Source: Nodosilinea sp. FACHB-141
GTDB lineage: Bacteria; Cyanobacteriota; Cyanobacteriia; Phormidesmidales; Phormidesmidaceae
Assembly (NCBI RefSeq): GCF_014696135.1
Contig: NZ_JACJPP010000022.1
Location: 62,001-126,000, forward strand
DNA: 64,000 nt
Direction of reading: 5' to 3'
Made by a program: the position numbers and the translations under genes. Every line of letters begins with the position of its first letter. The first letter of the stretch is position 1. Of this stretch, positions 1-9,111 are shown one piece after another. The notes beneath the pieces were generated by a model. The model was not told where the DNA came from. It saw nothing but the letters and a program-made list of their open reading frames with translations, and made no database searches.

Positions 1-374
1 GGTTGTCAAGATATATCTTTTGGCCAGGGCTAAGATCGCAGTGATAAGGCATAGTTAACGTTGCTAATTCTGTTGATAACCTAAAACCGTTTTAATTCGT
101 TGGACCTGGGCTATAAATATGCTAGGGCGAGCCACTGACCTCTAGCCGGTTTTCCAAAATGTTTTTGGTTCATTGACTCGGTTTGGAGCTGGTTTAAGGC
201 TGCCCCAGGGCACTTTGGGAAAACTAATGACGGGCCAAAATAAGTGTTTTTGGACTCGCCAGCTAAAATCGGATAGTCCAATGAGTTCCTTATCTAAGGT
301 TGTAACTGCTAATCATTTAAGGAAGATATGCCCAAGTCTGGCTAGGTGGGCTGAGGTGTGGCGCGATCGCTGCC
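1..374. other. Non-coding leader upstream of the Nudix gene
   Basis: No convincing gene was found in this stretch on either strand. A short open frame at 173-382 has no recognisable protein features and runs into the Nudix gene in another frame. An AT-rich TATAAATATGCT segment near 112-123 could be a promoter -10 region for the gene that follows, but no good -35 partner is obvious, so this is only a suggestion. A HIP1 palindrome GCGATCGC sits at about 364-371, just before the start codon of the Nudix gene. Confidence 0.4.
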
Positions 375-848
375 ATGGCTAAAAAAAGCGCAGGGCTACT
401 CATGTATAGAACCCAGGATTCCCAGCTGGAGGTGCTGTTGGTGCACTCAGGTGGGCCTTACTGGGCTAATCGCCGTTGGCAAGCCTGGACAATTCCCAAG
501 GGCGAAATTGACCCTGGGGAAGACACCTTTGAAGCCGCCAAGCGCGAATTTTTAGAAGAAACTGGGCAGGTTCCGACCGGCAGCTTTCGTCCCCTACAGC
601 CGGTGCGCCAGGCAGGAGGCAAGCTAGTCTTTGCTTGGGCCTTTGAGGGCAACTTCAACCCTGCAAATCTGCACAGCAATACTTTCTTTTTAGAATGGCC
701 ACCCAACTCTGGCGTGCTACGGGAGTTTCCCGAGGTGGACCAAGCTGCCTGGTTTGAACTAGAAGAGGCCAAGAGACGCATTATTAAAGCCCAAGGCCAG
801 TTTTTAGACGAACTAGTGCAAGTGCTAGGGCAGGTGCCCTTAGCGTGA
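375..848 (+). CDS. Nudix hydrolase family protein
   Basis: A 157-residue Nudix protein that should hydrolyse a nucleoside diphosphate linked to another group, in the cytoplasm, with Mg2+. The full Nudix box lies at residues 43-65, from GEIDPGE through REFLEETG, and matches the consensus GX5EX7REUXEEXGU with all metal-binding glutamates present. The segment WTIPKGEIDPGE and the C-terminal WFELEEAKRRI resemble the cyanobacterial and eukaryotic group annotated as NTP pyrophosphohydrolase or DNA mismatch repair MutT-like, about 150 residues long, so the protein appears complete. The ATG at 375 follows a HIP1 site; no strong Shine-Dalgarno motif is visible. The gene is convergent with the small gene at 873-1259. 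The substrate cannot be told from sequence. Confidence 0.9.
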   Translation: MAKKSAGLLMYRTQDSQLEVLLVHSGGPYWANRRWQAWTIPKGEIDPGEDTFEAAKREFLEETGQVPTGSFRPLQPVRQAGGKLVFAWAFEGNFNPANLHSNTFFLEWPPNSGVLREFPEVDQAAWFELEEAKRRIIKAQGQFLDELVQVLGQVPLA

Positions 849-872
849 GTGCTTTTAGGTGCTTGGCACGCT

Positions 873-1259
873 TCAAAGGTCAGATTGCTGCAAAAACTGC
901 CGCAGCCGCGCCATCGCCAGACTTTGACCGAGATTCAAAGGCAGAGCCGACACACCCTCCAGTCGCGACTGCACCCACTGATCACCCCAGTACCATTCAT
1001 GGAAACCATCAATTCCGCCAGATAGCACCATGTAAAGGCTGTGGTCGTCTACCTGTTTGACGTCGTGGTGAATTTCGACTGGGCCAAGGTAACTGTTAAA
1101 GCTCAGCCCACTGTGGATCTTGCCGGGCAATCCCTGGCTAAACTGCTGGGGCCAAAGCCATCGGCGAAACTGACTGGGCTGCACCAAGCTCGCCTGAATA
1201 TGCTCGTGGTTGGCATTGACTTCGATGCGGAGGTGGCTGTGCTGAAATGTGCCTAGCAT
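873..1259 (-). CDS. Conserved hypothetical protein, possibly SRPBCC-like
   Basis: A 128-residue soluble protein on the minus strand. I prefer this frame to two overlapping plus-strand frames because its composition is that of a folded protein: alternating hydrophobic strands, the aromatic stretch GIDGFHEWYWGDQWVQSRLEG and an amphipathic C-terminal helix with PLNLGQ and LRQFL. The order (N-terminal strand with a charged helix, long sheet, C-terminal helix packing across it) resembles small SRPBCC/START-like proteins, but this is inference from pattern only. The ATG at 1259 is taken as start; a GTG at 1286 is an alternative. The stop lies 25 bases from that of the convergent Nudix gene. Function unknown. 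Confidence 0.6.
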   Translation of the reverse strand: MLGTFQHSHLRIEVNANHEHIQASLVQPSQFRRWLWPQQFSQGLPGKIHSGLSFNSYLGPVEIHHDVKQVDDHSLYMVLSGGIDGFHEWYWGDQWVQSRLEGVSALPLNLGQSLAMARLRQFLQQSDL

Positions 1260-1437
1260 AGAGTGACGGTGGCCCGCAAACAACACCTCTCAGTATGCCA
1301 AAAGAAACCCGATGGGATGTGGGCACAGAGGCGGCAAACAAGCTCTCTCCTAGAGGTGGGTAAACTGCCCTAAACCCGCCCTCCCAAACCTCTTACAATA
1401 ATTAATAAGCAATATTAAGTGAAAACTGGGGCAGCGC

Positions 1438-2349
1438 ATGGTAGATCAACTGATTCGGGCTACCGCCGCCGATGGCGGTGTACGGGTGGTAGGCGTTATC
1501 ACGACTAAACTCACTGAGGTGGCCCGGCAGCGCCACAACCTCTCCTACGTAGCGACCGCTGCCCTGGGTCGTACCCTTTCGGCGGGCCTGCTGTTGGCCT
1601 CCAGCATGAAACAACCCCAAGGCCGGGTAAACATTCGCGTGCGGGGAGATGGCCCCCTAGGCGGCGTTCTGGTAGATGCCGGTATGGATGGCACTGCCCG
1701 TGGCTATGTGGATAACCCTGCTGTGGAGTTGCCTCCCAATGCCCAGGGCAAACTCGATGTCGGCGGGGCCGTAGGCCGCAACGGCTATGTTTATGTAGTG
1801 CGTGATATGGGCTACGGCTACCCCTACTCCAGTACCGTTGAGCTAGTCTCAGGGGAAATTGGCGATGACCTCACTCACTACCTAGTGAGTTCTGAGCAAA
1901 CCCCCTCGGCCTTGATATTAGGTGTATTTGTAGGCGCCAATGGGGTTGAGGCAGCTGGGGGCCTGCTGCTGCAAATTTTGCCTCGTGCTGCCGAAGATAC
2001 CGAAATGGTGGCTCTAATTGAAAGTCGCCTGGCCGGATTGACCGGCTTTACCCCCCTGCTGCGGGCCAACAAGACGCTACCTCAGATTTTTGATGAGCTG
2101 GTGGGCGATCTGGGCCTAGAAATTTTGCCCGAAACTCAAATGGTGCAGTTTTCCTGCCCCTGCTCGTTCGATCGCATGCTGAGGGCGCTCAAGATGCTGG
2201 GCGAAGATGAGCTGCAAGACATGATTGAAACAGATGATGGGGCCGAAGCCGTCTGTCATTTTTGCAATGAGGTCTACCACACCGACAGCGATCAGCTAGC
2301 GCAGCTAATCGTTGATCTACGGGAAGAGCGCCAGGAGGCGGGGCGTTGA
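1438..2349 (+). CDS. hslO: Hsp33 redox-regulated molecular chaperone
   Basis: Hsp33 is a cytoplasmic holdase chaperone activated by oxidation: four C-terminal cysteines bind zinc when reduced and form disulfides under oxidative stress. The 303-residue product has the usual length. The N-terminal domain carries the family segments QLIRATAADGGVRVVG and LLASSMK near residues 4-57, with a glycine-rich sheet around 60-125. The zinc switch is present as C240-x-C242 (SCPCSF) and C273-x-x-C276 (CHFC), the CXC plus CXXC pattern of the family, 30 residues apart. The ATG at 1438 gives the canonical N terminus. An AT-rich region at 1395-1430 upstream probably holds the promoter. Stands alone, ending about 100 bases before a convergent gene. 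Confidence 0.96.
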   Translation: MVDQLIRATAADGGVRVVGVITTKLTEVARQRHNLSYVATAALGRTLSAGLLLASSMKQPQGRVNIRVRGDGPLGGVLVDAGMDGTARGYVDNPAVELPPNAQGKLDVGGAVGRNGYVYVVRDMGYGYPYSSTVELVSGEIGDDLTHYLVSSEQTPSALILGVFVGANGVEAAGGLLLQILPRAAEDTEMVALIESRLAGLTGFTPLLRANKTLPQIFDELVGDLGLEILPETQMVQFSCPCSFDRMLRALKMLGEDELQDMIETDDGAEAVCHFCNEVYHTDSDQLAQLIVDLREERQEAGR

Positions 2350-2446
2350 GGGCTTATGGAGATGAGAAAGATTGGAAATTCTGTTGTCAGATTGCTCCCT
2401 ATAGGGTTTAACTGCTCCTGATCGCAGCATCTCCTCGTTTTTCCTA

Positions 2447-3763
2447 CTAGTCCATCAATCGCTGATAGGCTAGCGTCAGAGCCCCCTCGTCTCCCACATT
2501 GCCGGGGAAAAGCACCACTGGCAGATCAGGAAACTGGGGGTGATCGGCGGGGGTGCGCACGGCAGAGACGCCAGGTAGAATTTGGCCAAGTAGCCGGGCG
2601 GTACGCAGCGCTAGCCCAGTGCTGAGGGTGTCGTTGGAGGTGATGCCGCCCTTGCTGATCAGGAACCCGATATCGTCGGGTAATCCTTTAATTACGTCCA
2701 TTAGTAGGGAAGAGACTTCGACACCAAAGTCGAGCCGGGCCTGAACGGTGTCAAAGGCAAGTTCCTGGCGACTAGTGTAGACCACAGGCACCTGGCCGAC
2801 GTTGTGGGCTTCGTTTACCTGGTCAAGAATATTTGATAGCACCGCTTTGTGATTGCCTGGCTCTCCGTCTCGGAGCTGTGCCACGTCCACTTCGATGCCG
2901 GTCACCCCAGGTTCCTGTAAGAGCTGCTCAAGCTGCTGGGTAGTTTTCTTCACATGAGAGCCGACAATGATGGCTCCAGGTTTACCACCGCGCACGTAGG
3001 TACGCATGTGGCTGGCGTCGATGGGCTGGGGTGGCAGAGCGGCTAGGGCCGTGAGAATGCTGGCAGCGCTGCGAAACAGAAACTTTTTGCCTTGAGCGGC
3101 CGCCGCGAGCAAATCCTGGGCGAACTGGTTTAGGTCAGCTTGGGTTTCGCCATCCACAGCACAGCAGACGTTGTGCTCTAGGGTCATCAGCTGACCTAGC
3201 GAACCCGCCCGAATATTCCCAAGGGTAAAGCGTTCTACAGATGCAGCCGGGATGCGCCCAGCGGTTTTTTCGGCGACGTAGTCGGGTAGATAGCTGGTGC
3301 TGTAGCCAAACACCGAATCTTTGGCGAACTCGGTCTCGTGCACGGGAGTAGGCACACCATCCACCATCAGGTAGTGAACGCTGTCGCGAGTGATGCGGCC
3401 TCCTTCAAAAAAGGCGGGCACCAAGAAGTGGGCGTCAAAGGGGCCGAGTTCTTGGGCGATCGCATCGGTCTCCACCGGATAGTGGCCCCGCAGGGTTGAG
3501 TCGGAGCGACTGACAACGAGAAAATCCTGGATGCCTTCAAGGGCGATCGCCTGCTTGAGATGCTGGCAAACCTCTCGGGTCACCTGCTCAGCGTCAGCGG
3601 CGGTGAGCGCGCGGGTGTTGGTCAGCACAAAGAAAATTGGCGAGGCGTCGCGCAGCCCCTGGCGCAGCGTGTCTACGTCCCACTGCATCAGCAGTAGGCA
3701 GCTGTGCACCGTTTGAGAACCGGTAGGGTCGTCGTCTAAAACAATGATCTTGGGCTGAGCCAT
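2447..3763 (-). CDS. Four-carbon acid sugar kinase family protein (DUF1537)
   Basis: A 438-residue protein with the two-domain fold of the four-carbon acid sugar kinases (OtnK/DtnK family, formerly DUF1537), which phosphorylate compounds such as erythronate or threonate at the 4-OH. The N-terminal domain begins with IIVLDDDPTGSQTVHS (DDDPTG at residues 10-15) and includes the LTNTRALTA segment. The C-terminal nucleotide-binding domain shows LISKGGITSNDT and ends with the FPGNVGDEGAL glycine-rich loop. ATG 3763 is chosen over an in-frame TTG at 3790 because it gives the short family-like N terminus and a GAGG motif lies upstream. The physiological sugar acid is unknown here: no aldolase or epimerase partner is adjacent. 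The gene lies just downstream of an initiator tRNA and its terminator. Confidence 0.85.
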   Translation of the reverse strand: MAQPKIIVLDDDPTGSQTVHSCLLLMQWDVDTLRQGLRDASPIFFVLTNTRALTAADAEQVTREVCQHLKQAIALEGIQDFLVVSRSDSTLRGHYPVETDAIAQELGPFDAHFLVPAFFEGGRITRDSVHYLMVDGVPTPVHETEFAKDSVFGYSTSYLPDYVAEKTAGRIPAASVERFTLGNIRAGSLGQLMTLEHNVCCAVDGETQADLNQFAQDLLAAAAQGKKFLFRSAASILTALAALPPQPIDASHMRTYVRGGKPGAIIVGSHVKKTTQQLEQLLQEPGVTGIEVDVAQLRDGEPGNHKAVLSNILDQVNEAHNVGQVPVVYTSRQELAFDTVQARLDFGVEVSSLLMDVIKGLPDDIGFLISKGGITSNDTLSTGLALRTARLLGQILPGVSAVRTPADHPQFPDLPVVLFPGNVGDEGALTLAYQRLMD

Positions 3764-3833
3764 CGGTGCCGGCCTCGACGGGATGAACAAAAATCACTAT
3801 CGCCCATTGAGGACGCGTTGGCCAAGGTGACTC

Positions 3834-3877
3834 AAAAAAATAGGGTTCCTAGCCATGGCTAGGAACCCTATTTTTGT
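3834..3877 (-). terminator. Rho-independent terminator of the initiator tRNA gene
   Basis: A perfect palindrome centred between 3855 and 3856 (arms TAGGGTTCCTAGCC and its complement, flanked by A and T runs) lies immediately 3' of the tRNA on the minus strand. Read on that strand it is a long hairpin followed by seven T residues. Because A and T runs flank both sides it could act in both directions. It separates the tRNA transcript from the sugar kinase gene. Confidence 0.85.
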
Positions 3878-3879
3878 TT

Positions 3880-3956
<77 letters not shown>

Positions 3957-4177
3957 TCGGTTTATTCAATATAGCGCTAAATGTTCTCAGATAACAATCT
4001 AATTTTCTTTTTCAATCAAATTTCTTCAGAAATTGCCTGCGTGTCTGTTCTCCAAGGCATGCTGAATCGGTTGAATAGCGGCACAGAGTCGTTTCCTGAG
4101 TGCAGTCGTCTGTCCTCACAGGTAAGCTGGCCTACTAGGTAATGTCCCCAGAGGCGAAAGGACATGACTGCGGATAG

Positions 4178-5140
4178 CTAGTACATCATAGGCAGATCGC
4201 CGACAACATCAAGCCGCGTAAAATCGCCAACTTTCATATAGGTTTCGGCCAGGGTGTCGGCCACTGTGGGGGTGATCCAGCCGAGCTGCCGCAGGGTAAA
4301 GATCGCGGTAGCGTACTTAGCCCGCTTGGCCCCGTCGATCACCTTGATCGACAGGCCTAGACCTTCACCCACCCGCCCAATGCACTGAATGCCTTCGGCC
4401 CCCGATTTGCTAACCAGGGCTCCATGGGTGAGATTCATCAGCGTGGTGTCGAAGCTGCCGGGGCCGCCCACCATGTCGGGATGGCTAATCATGGCCCGGA
4501 CGATGCGCTCCATGTCGAGGTTGTTGCCCGAGGAGAGCATGGCAAACAGGGAGGCCATCTGGCTCAGCTGCATAAAGTAGGTCGGAGCACCGCAGTCGTC
4601 GTGGGCGCAGATAAACTCGTCAGAGGGCATGCCCAGCAGCTCTGAAATGCGGGTCAAAATCAGCTTTTGTACTGGATGGCTGCGATCGAGATAGGTCGCT
4701 AGGGGCCAGTTGCGCTGCTGACAGACGGCTAGCATACCGGCGTGCTTGCCTGAGCAGTTGTGCTCAAGGGGGCTTTTCTTGCCTGCCGGAGTAGGACAGC
4801 GCAGGGCCGTGGGGTCGAGATCGGCCTGCCAGAGAATGTGGAAGGCCTGACGCGCCTGCTCGATGGTGCCCTGGTGAGAGCCGCACATGATGGCTAGGTC
4901 GCGATCGCCAAGGCTGTAGCGCTCTAGCGCTCCGGCTGCGGTCACCGCCAGGGCCTGAAATGGTTTGAGGGCAGAGCGAATAAAGGTACCTAGCTCGCCA
5001 TTGCCCGCCACCGATAGGGTGCGCCCTCGATCGTCGCATACTGCTACGTGGGCCAGGTGGGTAGCCTCTACAATGCCCTCCCGCAGCAGCTGAATTTCTA
5101 GCTCTTTGGTTTGGTGGCGATTAACCCGACTGCTGGTCAT
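4178..5140 (-). CDS. Class 3 (Rhizobium etli ReAV-type) L-asparaginase
   Basis: A 320-residue protein of the asparaginase II family (PF06089) that should hydrolyse L-asparagine to aspartate and ammonia in the cytoplasm. The serine-lysine pair of class 3 enzymes is seen as S56-A-L-K59, and the metal-site residues as C129, K132 (NCSGKHAG) and C183 (HDDCGAP). The spacing of these three residues equals that of the Rhizobium enzyme. The segments SGAEGIQ and GLGLSIKVIDGAKRA are also typical. ATG 5140 is preferred over an in-frame TTG at 5188, which would sit two bases from the upstream gene and add an unrelated tail. It lies 48 bases after the Ycf36-like gene on the same strand and may share its transcript. 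Substrate breadth is unproven. Confidence 0.88.
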   Translation of the reverse strand: MTSSRVNRHQTKELEIQLLREGIVEATHLAHVAVCDDRGRTLSVAGNGELGTFIRSALKPFQALAVTAAGALERYSLGDRDLAIMCGSHQGTIEQARQAFHILWQADLDPTALRCPTPAGKKSPLEHNCSGKHAGMLAVCQQRNWPLATYLDRSHPVQKLILTRISELLGMPSDEFICAHDDCGAPTYFMQLSQMASLFAMLSSGNNLDMERIVRAMISHPDMVGGPGSFDTTLMNLTHGALVSKSGAEGIQCIGRVGEGLGLSIKVIDGAKRAKYATAIFTLRQLGWITPTVADTLAETYMKVGDFTRLDVVGDLPMMY

Positions 5141-5188
5141 AGGGACGCTCTGCGGTGGTGTACAACGATGATGTAGCGGCGATGACAA

Positions 5189-5677
5189 CTATACCAGGGG
5201 CCAGGCAATTAGCCCCAGGGCAAGCAGTAGGGCCATGACTCCCAGCGTGCGGCGAATGCGTTGGAGGACGGGCTGTACCTCATAATCTACGATCAGGCGA
5301 TCGCGGTTTGAGACCTCTTCAGGCTTGACCCAGAGCTGACCGTCGTACCAGCCCGACTCTTCGTAGGGTACGGTGGTCTCCCGCAGGCGTCCGCCTACGT
5401 GGGCCCACCCCACATAGAGCTGAAGAAGGGCCAGCACAGGCAGTACCATAGCCCCCAAGGCTCCACTGAGACCAAAGGAAAGGGGATGTTTTGCTGGAGC
5501 AAAGCTGGCGGCAGCCATAGGCCCAGCCACAACCCAGCCTACAAGCCAAAGAATCGCAACGGGTTTGAGGTAGCTTGTTAGATCTCGGCTGCCCCAGCCG
5601 TAAAACCAGGACTCGCGCACGTCCTGATATTCGTTGATGGGCTGTTGCTCAGCCGGTACTGGACATCGTTGAGGCAT
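5189..5677 (-). CDS. Ycf36/CGLD27-like membrane protein (DUF1230)
   Basis: A 162-residue integral membrane protein of the DUF1230 family found in cyanobacteria, red-algal plastids (Ycf36) and green plants (CGLD27). The N terminus has the family pattern CPVPAEQQPINEYQ followed by SWFYGWG. Hydrophobic segments occur at about 40-60 (LKPVAILWLVGWVVAG), 70-95 and the C-terminal 140-160. Between them lies the conserved soluble loop PYEESGWYDGQLWVKP. Plant CGLD27 has been linked to growth under iron limitation; the molecular role is unknown. ATG 5677 is chosen because MPQRCPVP matches the family start; a TTG at 5692 is possible. The protein very likely acts in a thylakoid or plasma membrane. It is first in a possible two-gene unit with the asparaginase. 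Confidence 0.8.
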   Translation of the reverse strand: MPQRCPVPAEQQPINEYQDVRESWFYGWGSRDLTSYLKPVAILWLVGWVVAGPMAAASFAPAKHPLSFGLSGALGAMVLPVLALLQLYVGWAHVGGRLRETTVPYEESGWYDGQLWVKPEEVSNRDRLIVDYEVQPVLQRIRRTLGVMALLLALGLIAWPLV

Positions 5678-5804
5678 GACCACCGACAACACGCAAATCT
5701 AGCTATAGCCTAAACGAATTGCCTACCAATAGGAATCGCTGATCGGGAATTTGTGTCTCAACGAACAATGGCCGCGAGGGCGAAGAGGTAATCCCAACTC
5801 GGTT

Positions 5805-6245
5805 TTAAAACTGGGCTGGGCTAAAGTGTTGGCCTGAGGGCTGGTAGAGAATTTGGTTGGCATGACCCCAAAACGCCTCTAGATCGTAGTAGTCTCGGGC
5901 TTCGGGCATGAAGATATGGGCAATGACTTCACCATAATCCATCACGATCCAGCTGCCCTCACCCTGACCTTCGACCCGCAGGGGACGGCGGTTGTGGTCG
6001 CTTTCGAGAGTAGCCTCAATGGAGCGGGTAATAGCGCGCACTTGAACAGCCGAAAAGCCGGTGGCCACCACAAAATAATCAGCTAAGTACGACACATCTC
6101 CCACCTGGAGAATCGTGATGTTGCCTGCTTTACGCTCATCGGCGGCGGCCGCAATGGCGTAGGCCAGCTTGAGGGCGTCGTCCTCAGTTTGATTTGGCGC
6201 AGGGGTATCGGTAGCAGCAGGCGGGCGGTGGGAAGACTGGGTCAT
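5805..6245 (-). CDS. rsfS: Ribosomal silencing factor RsfS (Iojap/DUF143)
   Basis: RsfS binds protein L14 of the large ribosomal subunit and blocks joining of the subunits, lowering translation when nutrients are short. The 146-residue product matches the family: after a variable N terminus, the core shows ERKAGNITILQV, then SYLADYFVVATGFSAVQVRAI, the RVEGQGEGSWIVMDYG segment and VIAHIFMPEARDYYDLEAFW, all hallmark stretches. ATG 6245 (MTQSSHRPP) is taken as start; an upstream ATG at 6320 would add 25 residues with no family resemblance. The gene is divergent from the acidic coiled-coil gene at 6568, with about 320 bases between their starts that should hold both promoters. Confidence 0.93.
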   Translation of the reverse strand: MTQSSHRPPAATDTPAPNQTEDDALKLAYAIAAAADERKAGNITILQVGDVSYLADYFVVATGFSAVQVRAITRSIEATLESDHNRRPLRVEGQGEGSWIVMDYGEVIAHIFMPEARDYYDLEAFWGHANQILYQPSGQHFSPAQF

Positions 6246-6567
6246 ACGCAAAGACGTAATGGGACAATTACGGTAGCTGTGGCTCAGATTTACTGCGCCA
6301 CCGACACACCGTAGCTTCATTCTAGAGGATGACTCTCGGGGGTCGCAGAGTGGCTCTCTCCACGGTCATAATCTGTTATGGAAAGTCCTAGCCCTGCACG
6401 CGGTGGGGCAAAGTCTGAGATCCCAAACGGGGCGCAGCGTATATCATTGATCGTCAATATTTAGCGGCTGAAAAGTGGCTGCAAAGGCGGGGTGGCGGCT
6501 GGTTTTCTGCCCCTCAGGCGTGGATACTCTACGGCTCGTCTTTGAACTCTACAGGGGAAGATACACC

Positions 6568-9048
6568 ATGCCTCAACTTACGCAAGGGCTCATCGTTGCT
6601 GCTTTAATCGGCCTGCTGCTGGCGATCATCGTGGGGTATTACCTGCGCCAGAGTCAGGTAAATGAGTTGACCGAGGCCTTGCAGCAGAGCCAAAAGCGCC
6701 AAGAAGAGTTAGAAAAAGCCCACGAGCAGCGGCTACGCAACGCCACTCAGCAGCTGCAAAAAGATTACGAAGCTCAGCTTGCTGAGAAAATGGAGCAGTA
6801 TCAGGATCAGTTTGAGGAGCGCCGTGGCCAGCTAGAGTCTGAGTACCGCACCCGCCAGAGCGTGATGGGCGGTGCCTCCGTCGATGCCGATAGCACCACT
6901 GAACAGCGCATTCGCAAACAGTACGAGACCCGCCTCAAAGAAGCGGCTACCAAGATTCAGCAAGCCTACGAACAGCACCTACAAGACAAGCTGGTGGAGG
7001 CGCGATCGCAGGCCCAGCAAGACTATGACCAGCGGCTAGCAGAGGCGATCGCCCACTACCAAGATCAAGAGCAGACTCGCCAGACCCAGGCCCCTGGGGC
7101 TCTTCCCCTGGGTGCCCTGGTGCCAGAGCCGACAGCCGTAGCTAGCGTGAGTCCCCCTGACACCGCTGAGATCGAAGCTCGGCTTCAGGCTGAGTACGAC
7201 CAGCGTCTAGCCGAATACGAAGATGACATAGCCCAACGCCTGGCCCAATTGGAGCAAGAGTACGAGGCCCGGCTTCAGATGGTCCAGGCCGGTAACTCAG
7301 TGCCCGGTGACTCAGTGCCCGCTGACCTAGCCCCCTCCACTGCAGAGCTAGAACTCAATTTGCGCCGAGAGCTAGAAGAAAGTCTCAGAGTCGAGTACGA
7401 GCAAAAGCTAGCCGAGAAAATCGAGCACTACCAGGATGAGCTGACCCAGCGCACCCAAGAGCTTGAGCAGGCCTACGAAGCCCGTCTGCAACTACAAGTC
7501 GCACCTTTTCCAGAGCTAACTGCCCCTATGGCTGCTGAGCCAGCGGTTGATTTAGACATGGCCATGCTCGAGGAGGCTATGCCGCCGGAAGCTGCGATCG
7601 CCGACGAAGCTGCTTTGATAGCTGACAGCGAGATCAGCCTAGATATGAACGAGTTTTCCTCAGCAGTGCCCTCACCGGCAGTAGATGAGGAAGACCCAGA
7701 CCTTGCTGTAATGCTGGAGAGTGAGATACCTAGTGGCCAAGTTGATGATTGGGGCCTAAGCGCTGACATCGACAGCGATGAGCTCAACGTAGATGCATTC
7801 AATACATCAGAGCCAGACACCATCTCTGATCTATCTGAGCTGAATTTTGATGACGCTGACGAATTTTCCTCCGAGCCGACCTCGCCAGGGTCAGCAGCGG
7901 GCGACTTTGGCTTAGCCAGCCTCGAAGAGAGCGAAGCAGACAGCAGCCAAATCGACAATTTTGGCCTAGAGCCTGAGGTTGACGCTGACAGTCTCGATTT
8001 CAATGCCCTACTCAACAATTCTGCTTCAGAGCCCAGTTCCGAGTTTGTTGTGGACGAGCTGGCTCCCGAGGCAGCACCGACGCCAGATGCCAACGACTTT
8101 GGCCTAGCTGGTCTGCTTGAAGATGAAACATACAGTGGTCAAGCCGGTGAGCTGGATCTAGACACCGACTTTAGCGCCGACAGTCTCGATTTCAATACCC
8201 TGCTCAACGAACCTGTCTCAGAACCCAGTTCCGAGTTTGCTGTAGACGAGCTTGCAACTGAGGCGGCACCGTCATCGGATCAAAGCGATTTTGGCCTGGC
8301 TAACCTGCTCGAAGATGAAACATACGGTGGTCAGGCCGCTGATCTAGGTCTAGACACCGACTTTAACGCCGACAGTCTCGATCTCAATACCCTGCTCAAC
8401 GAACCTGTCTCAGAACCTAGTTCCGAATTTGCTGTAGATGAGCTTACGCCTGAGGCAGCACCGTCATCGGATCAAAGCGATTTTGGCTTGGCTAGCCTGC
8501 TCGAAGATGAAACATACGGTGGTCAAACCGCTGATCTAGGTCTAGACACCGACTTTAACGCCGACACTCTCGATCTAAATGCCCTACTCAATGAACCTGT
8601 CTCAGAACCTAGCACCGAGTTCGTTGAAGACGAACTGGCTCCCAATGCAGCACCAACATCAGACGAAAGTAACTTTGGTTTAGCTGGTCTGCTCGAAAAT
8701 GAAACCGATAGCGGTCAAATCAATGAATTTAACCTAGGCGAAGATTTTAGCGCTGACAGTCTCGATCTCAACGCCCTACTCAACGAACCTGTTTCAGGAC
8801 CCAGCCCGGAGTTTGCTTTAGATGAGTTTGCTCCTGAGACGGCCTCGTCTGGGTTAGATGAGGAGGAATTTGGCTTGGCTGCCCTATTAGAAGGTGAAGC
8901 AGACAGCAGCCAAGTCGACGAATTTAGCCTGGACGACGACTTTAACGCCAACGATCTCGATCTTGACGCCCTGCTCAACACGCCTGCACCAAAATCCAAC
9001 TCTGACGACTTGCTCGACGATCTCGATGACTTGAGCAATCTGAGCTAA
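6568..9048 (+). CDS. Membrane-anchored coiled-coil protein with acidic 64-residue repeats
   Basis: A protein of 826 residues that I cannot assign to a named family. ATG 6568 has AGGGGAAG upstream and places a single hydrophobic segment (GLIVAALIGLLLAIIVGYYL) at residues 6-25, so it is likely anchored in the plasma or thylakoid membrane by its N terminus. Residues 26-310 are strongly charged heptad-like coiled coil with repeated modules such as EYEQKLAEKIEHYQDEL and LEQEYEARLQ. From residue about 446 to the end, six copies of a 64-residue acidic unit follow (FGLAxLLEDE, then DSLDLNALLNEPVSEPSSEF). It has very few basic residues, so the tail is probably extended and disordered. It could be a scaffold or a docking surface for basic partners. 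A GTG at 6475 would extend the frame but removes the good ribosome site. Confidence 0.8.
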   Translation: MPQLTQGLIVAALIGLLLAIIVGYYLRQSQVNELTEALQQSQKRQEELEKAHEQRLRNATQQLQKDYEAQLAEKMEQYQDQFEERRGQLESEYRTRQSVMGGASVDADSTTEQRIRKQYETRLKEAATKIQQAYEQHLQDKLVEARSQAQQDYDQRLAEAIAHYQDQEQTRQTQAPGALPLGALVPEPTAVASVSPPDTAEIEARLQAEYDQRLAEYEDDIAQRLAQLEQEYEARLQMVQAGNSVPGDSVPADLAPSTAELELNLRRELEESLRVEYEQKLAEKIEHYQDELTQRTQELEQAYEARLQLQVAPFPELTAPMAAEPAVDLDMAMLEEAMPPEAAIADEAALIADSEISLDMNEFSSAVPSPAVDEEDPDLAVMLESEIPSGQVDDWGLSADIDSDELNVDAFNTSEPDTISDLSELNFDDADEFSSEPTSPGSAAGDFGLASLEESEADSSQIDNFGLEPEVDADSLDFNALLNNSASEPSSEFVVDELAPEAAPTPDANDFGLAGLLEDETYSGQAGELDLDTDFSADSLDFNTLLNEPVSEPSSEFAVDELATEAAPSSDQSDFGLANLLEDETYGGQAADLGLDTDFNADSLDLNTLLNEPVSEPSSEFAVDELTPEAAPSSDQSDFGLASLLEDETYGGQTADLGLDTDFNADTLDLNALLNEPVSEPSTEFVEDELAPNAAPTSDESNFGLAGLLENETDSGQINEFNLGEDFSADSLDLNALLNEPVSGPSPEFALDEFAPETASSGLDEEEFGLAALLEGEADSSQVDEFSLDDDFNANDLDLDALLNTPAPKSNSDDLLDDLDDLSNLS
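7903..9045 (+). repeat. Six tandem 192-bp repeats encoding acidic 64-residue units
   Basis: Units begin with (D/N/E)FGLA at 7903, 8095, 8287, 8479, 8671 and 8866. The first four steps are exactly 192 bases and the fifth is 195. The central copies (8287 and 8479) are nearly identical at the nucleotide level, whereas the outer ones are more diverged, the usual sign of expansion from the middle by slippage or unequal crossing over. A degenerate earlier copy is recognisable from about 7693. All copies keep the reading frame. Confidence 0.9.
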
Positions 9049-9111
9049 TTGTCGCTCTATACCCCCAGAACGCTTCGGCCTTCAAAATCCTAGCCTCGGC
9101 CCGATCGAGCT

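Noticed and set aside
845-1256. Two plus-strand frames between the Nudix gene and hslO
   Set aside because: Their proteins have no folded-protein pattern; the minus-strand frame 873-1259 does.
7473-8093. Long serine/alanine-rich minus-strand frames opposite the acidic repeat gene (also 8715-9038)
   Set aside because: They are the complement of Glu/Asp/Leu codons; composition is not protein-like and the plus-strand gene explains the region.
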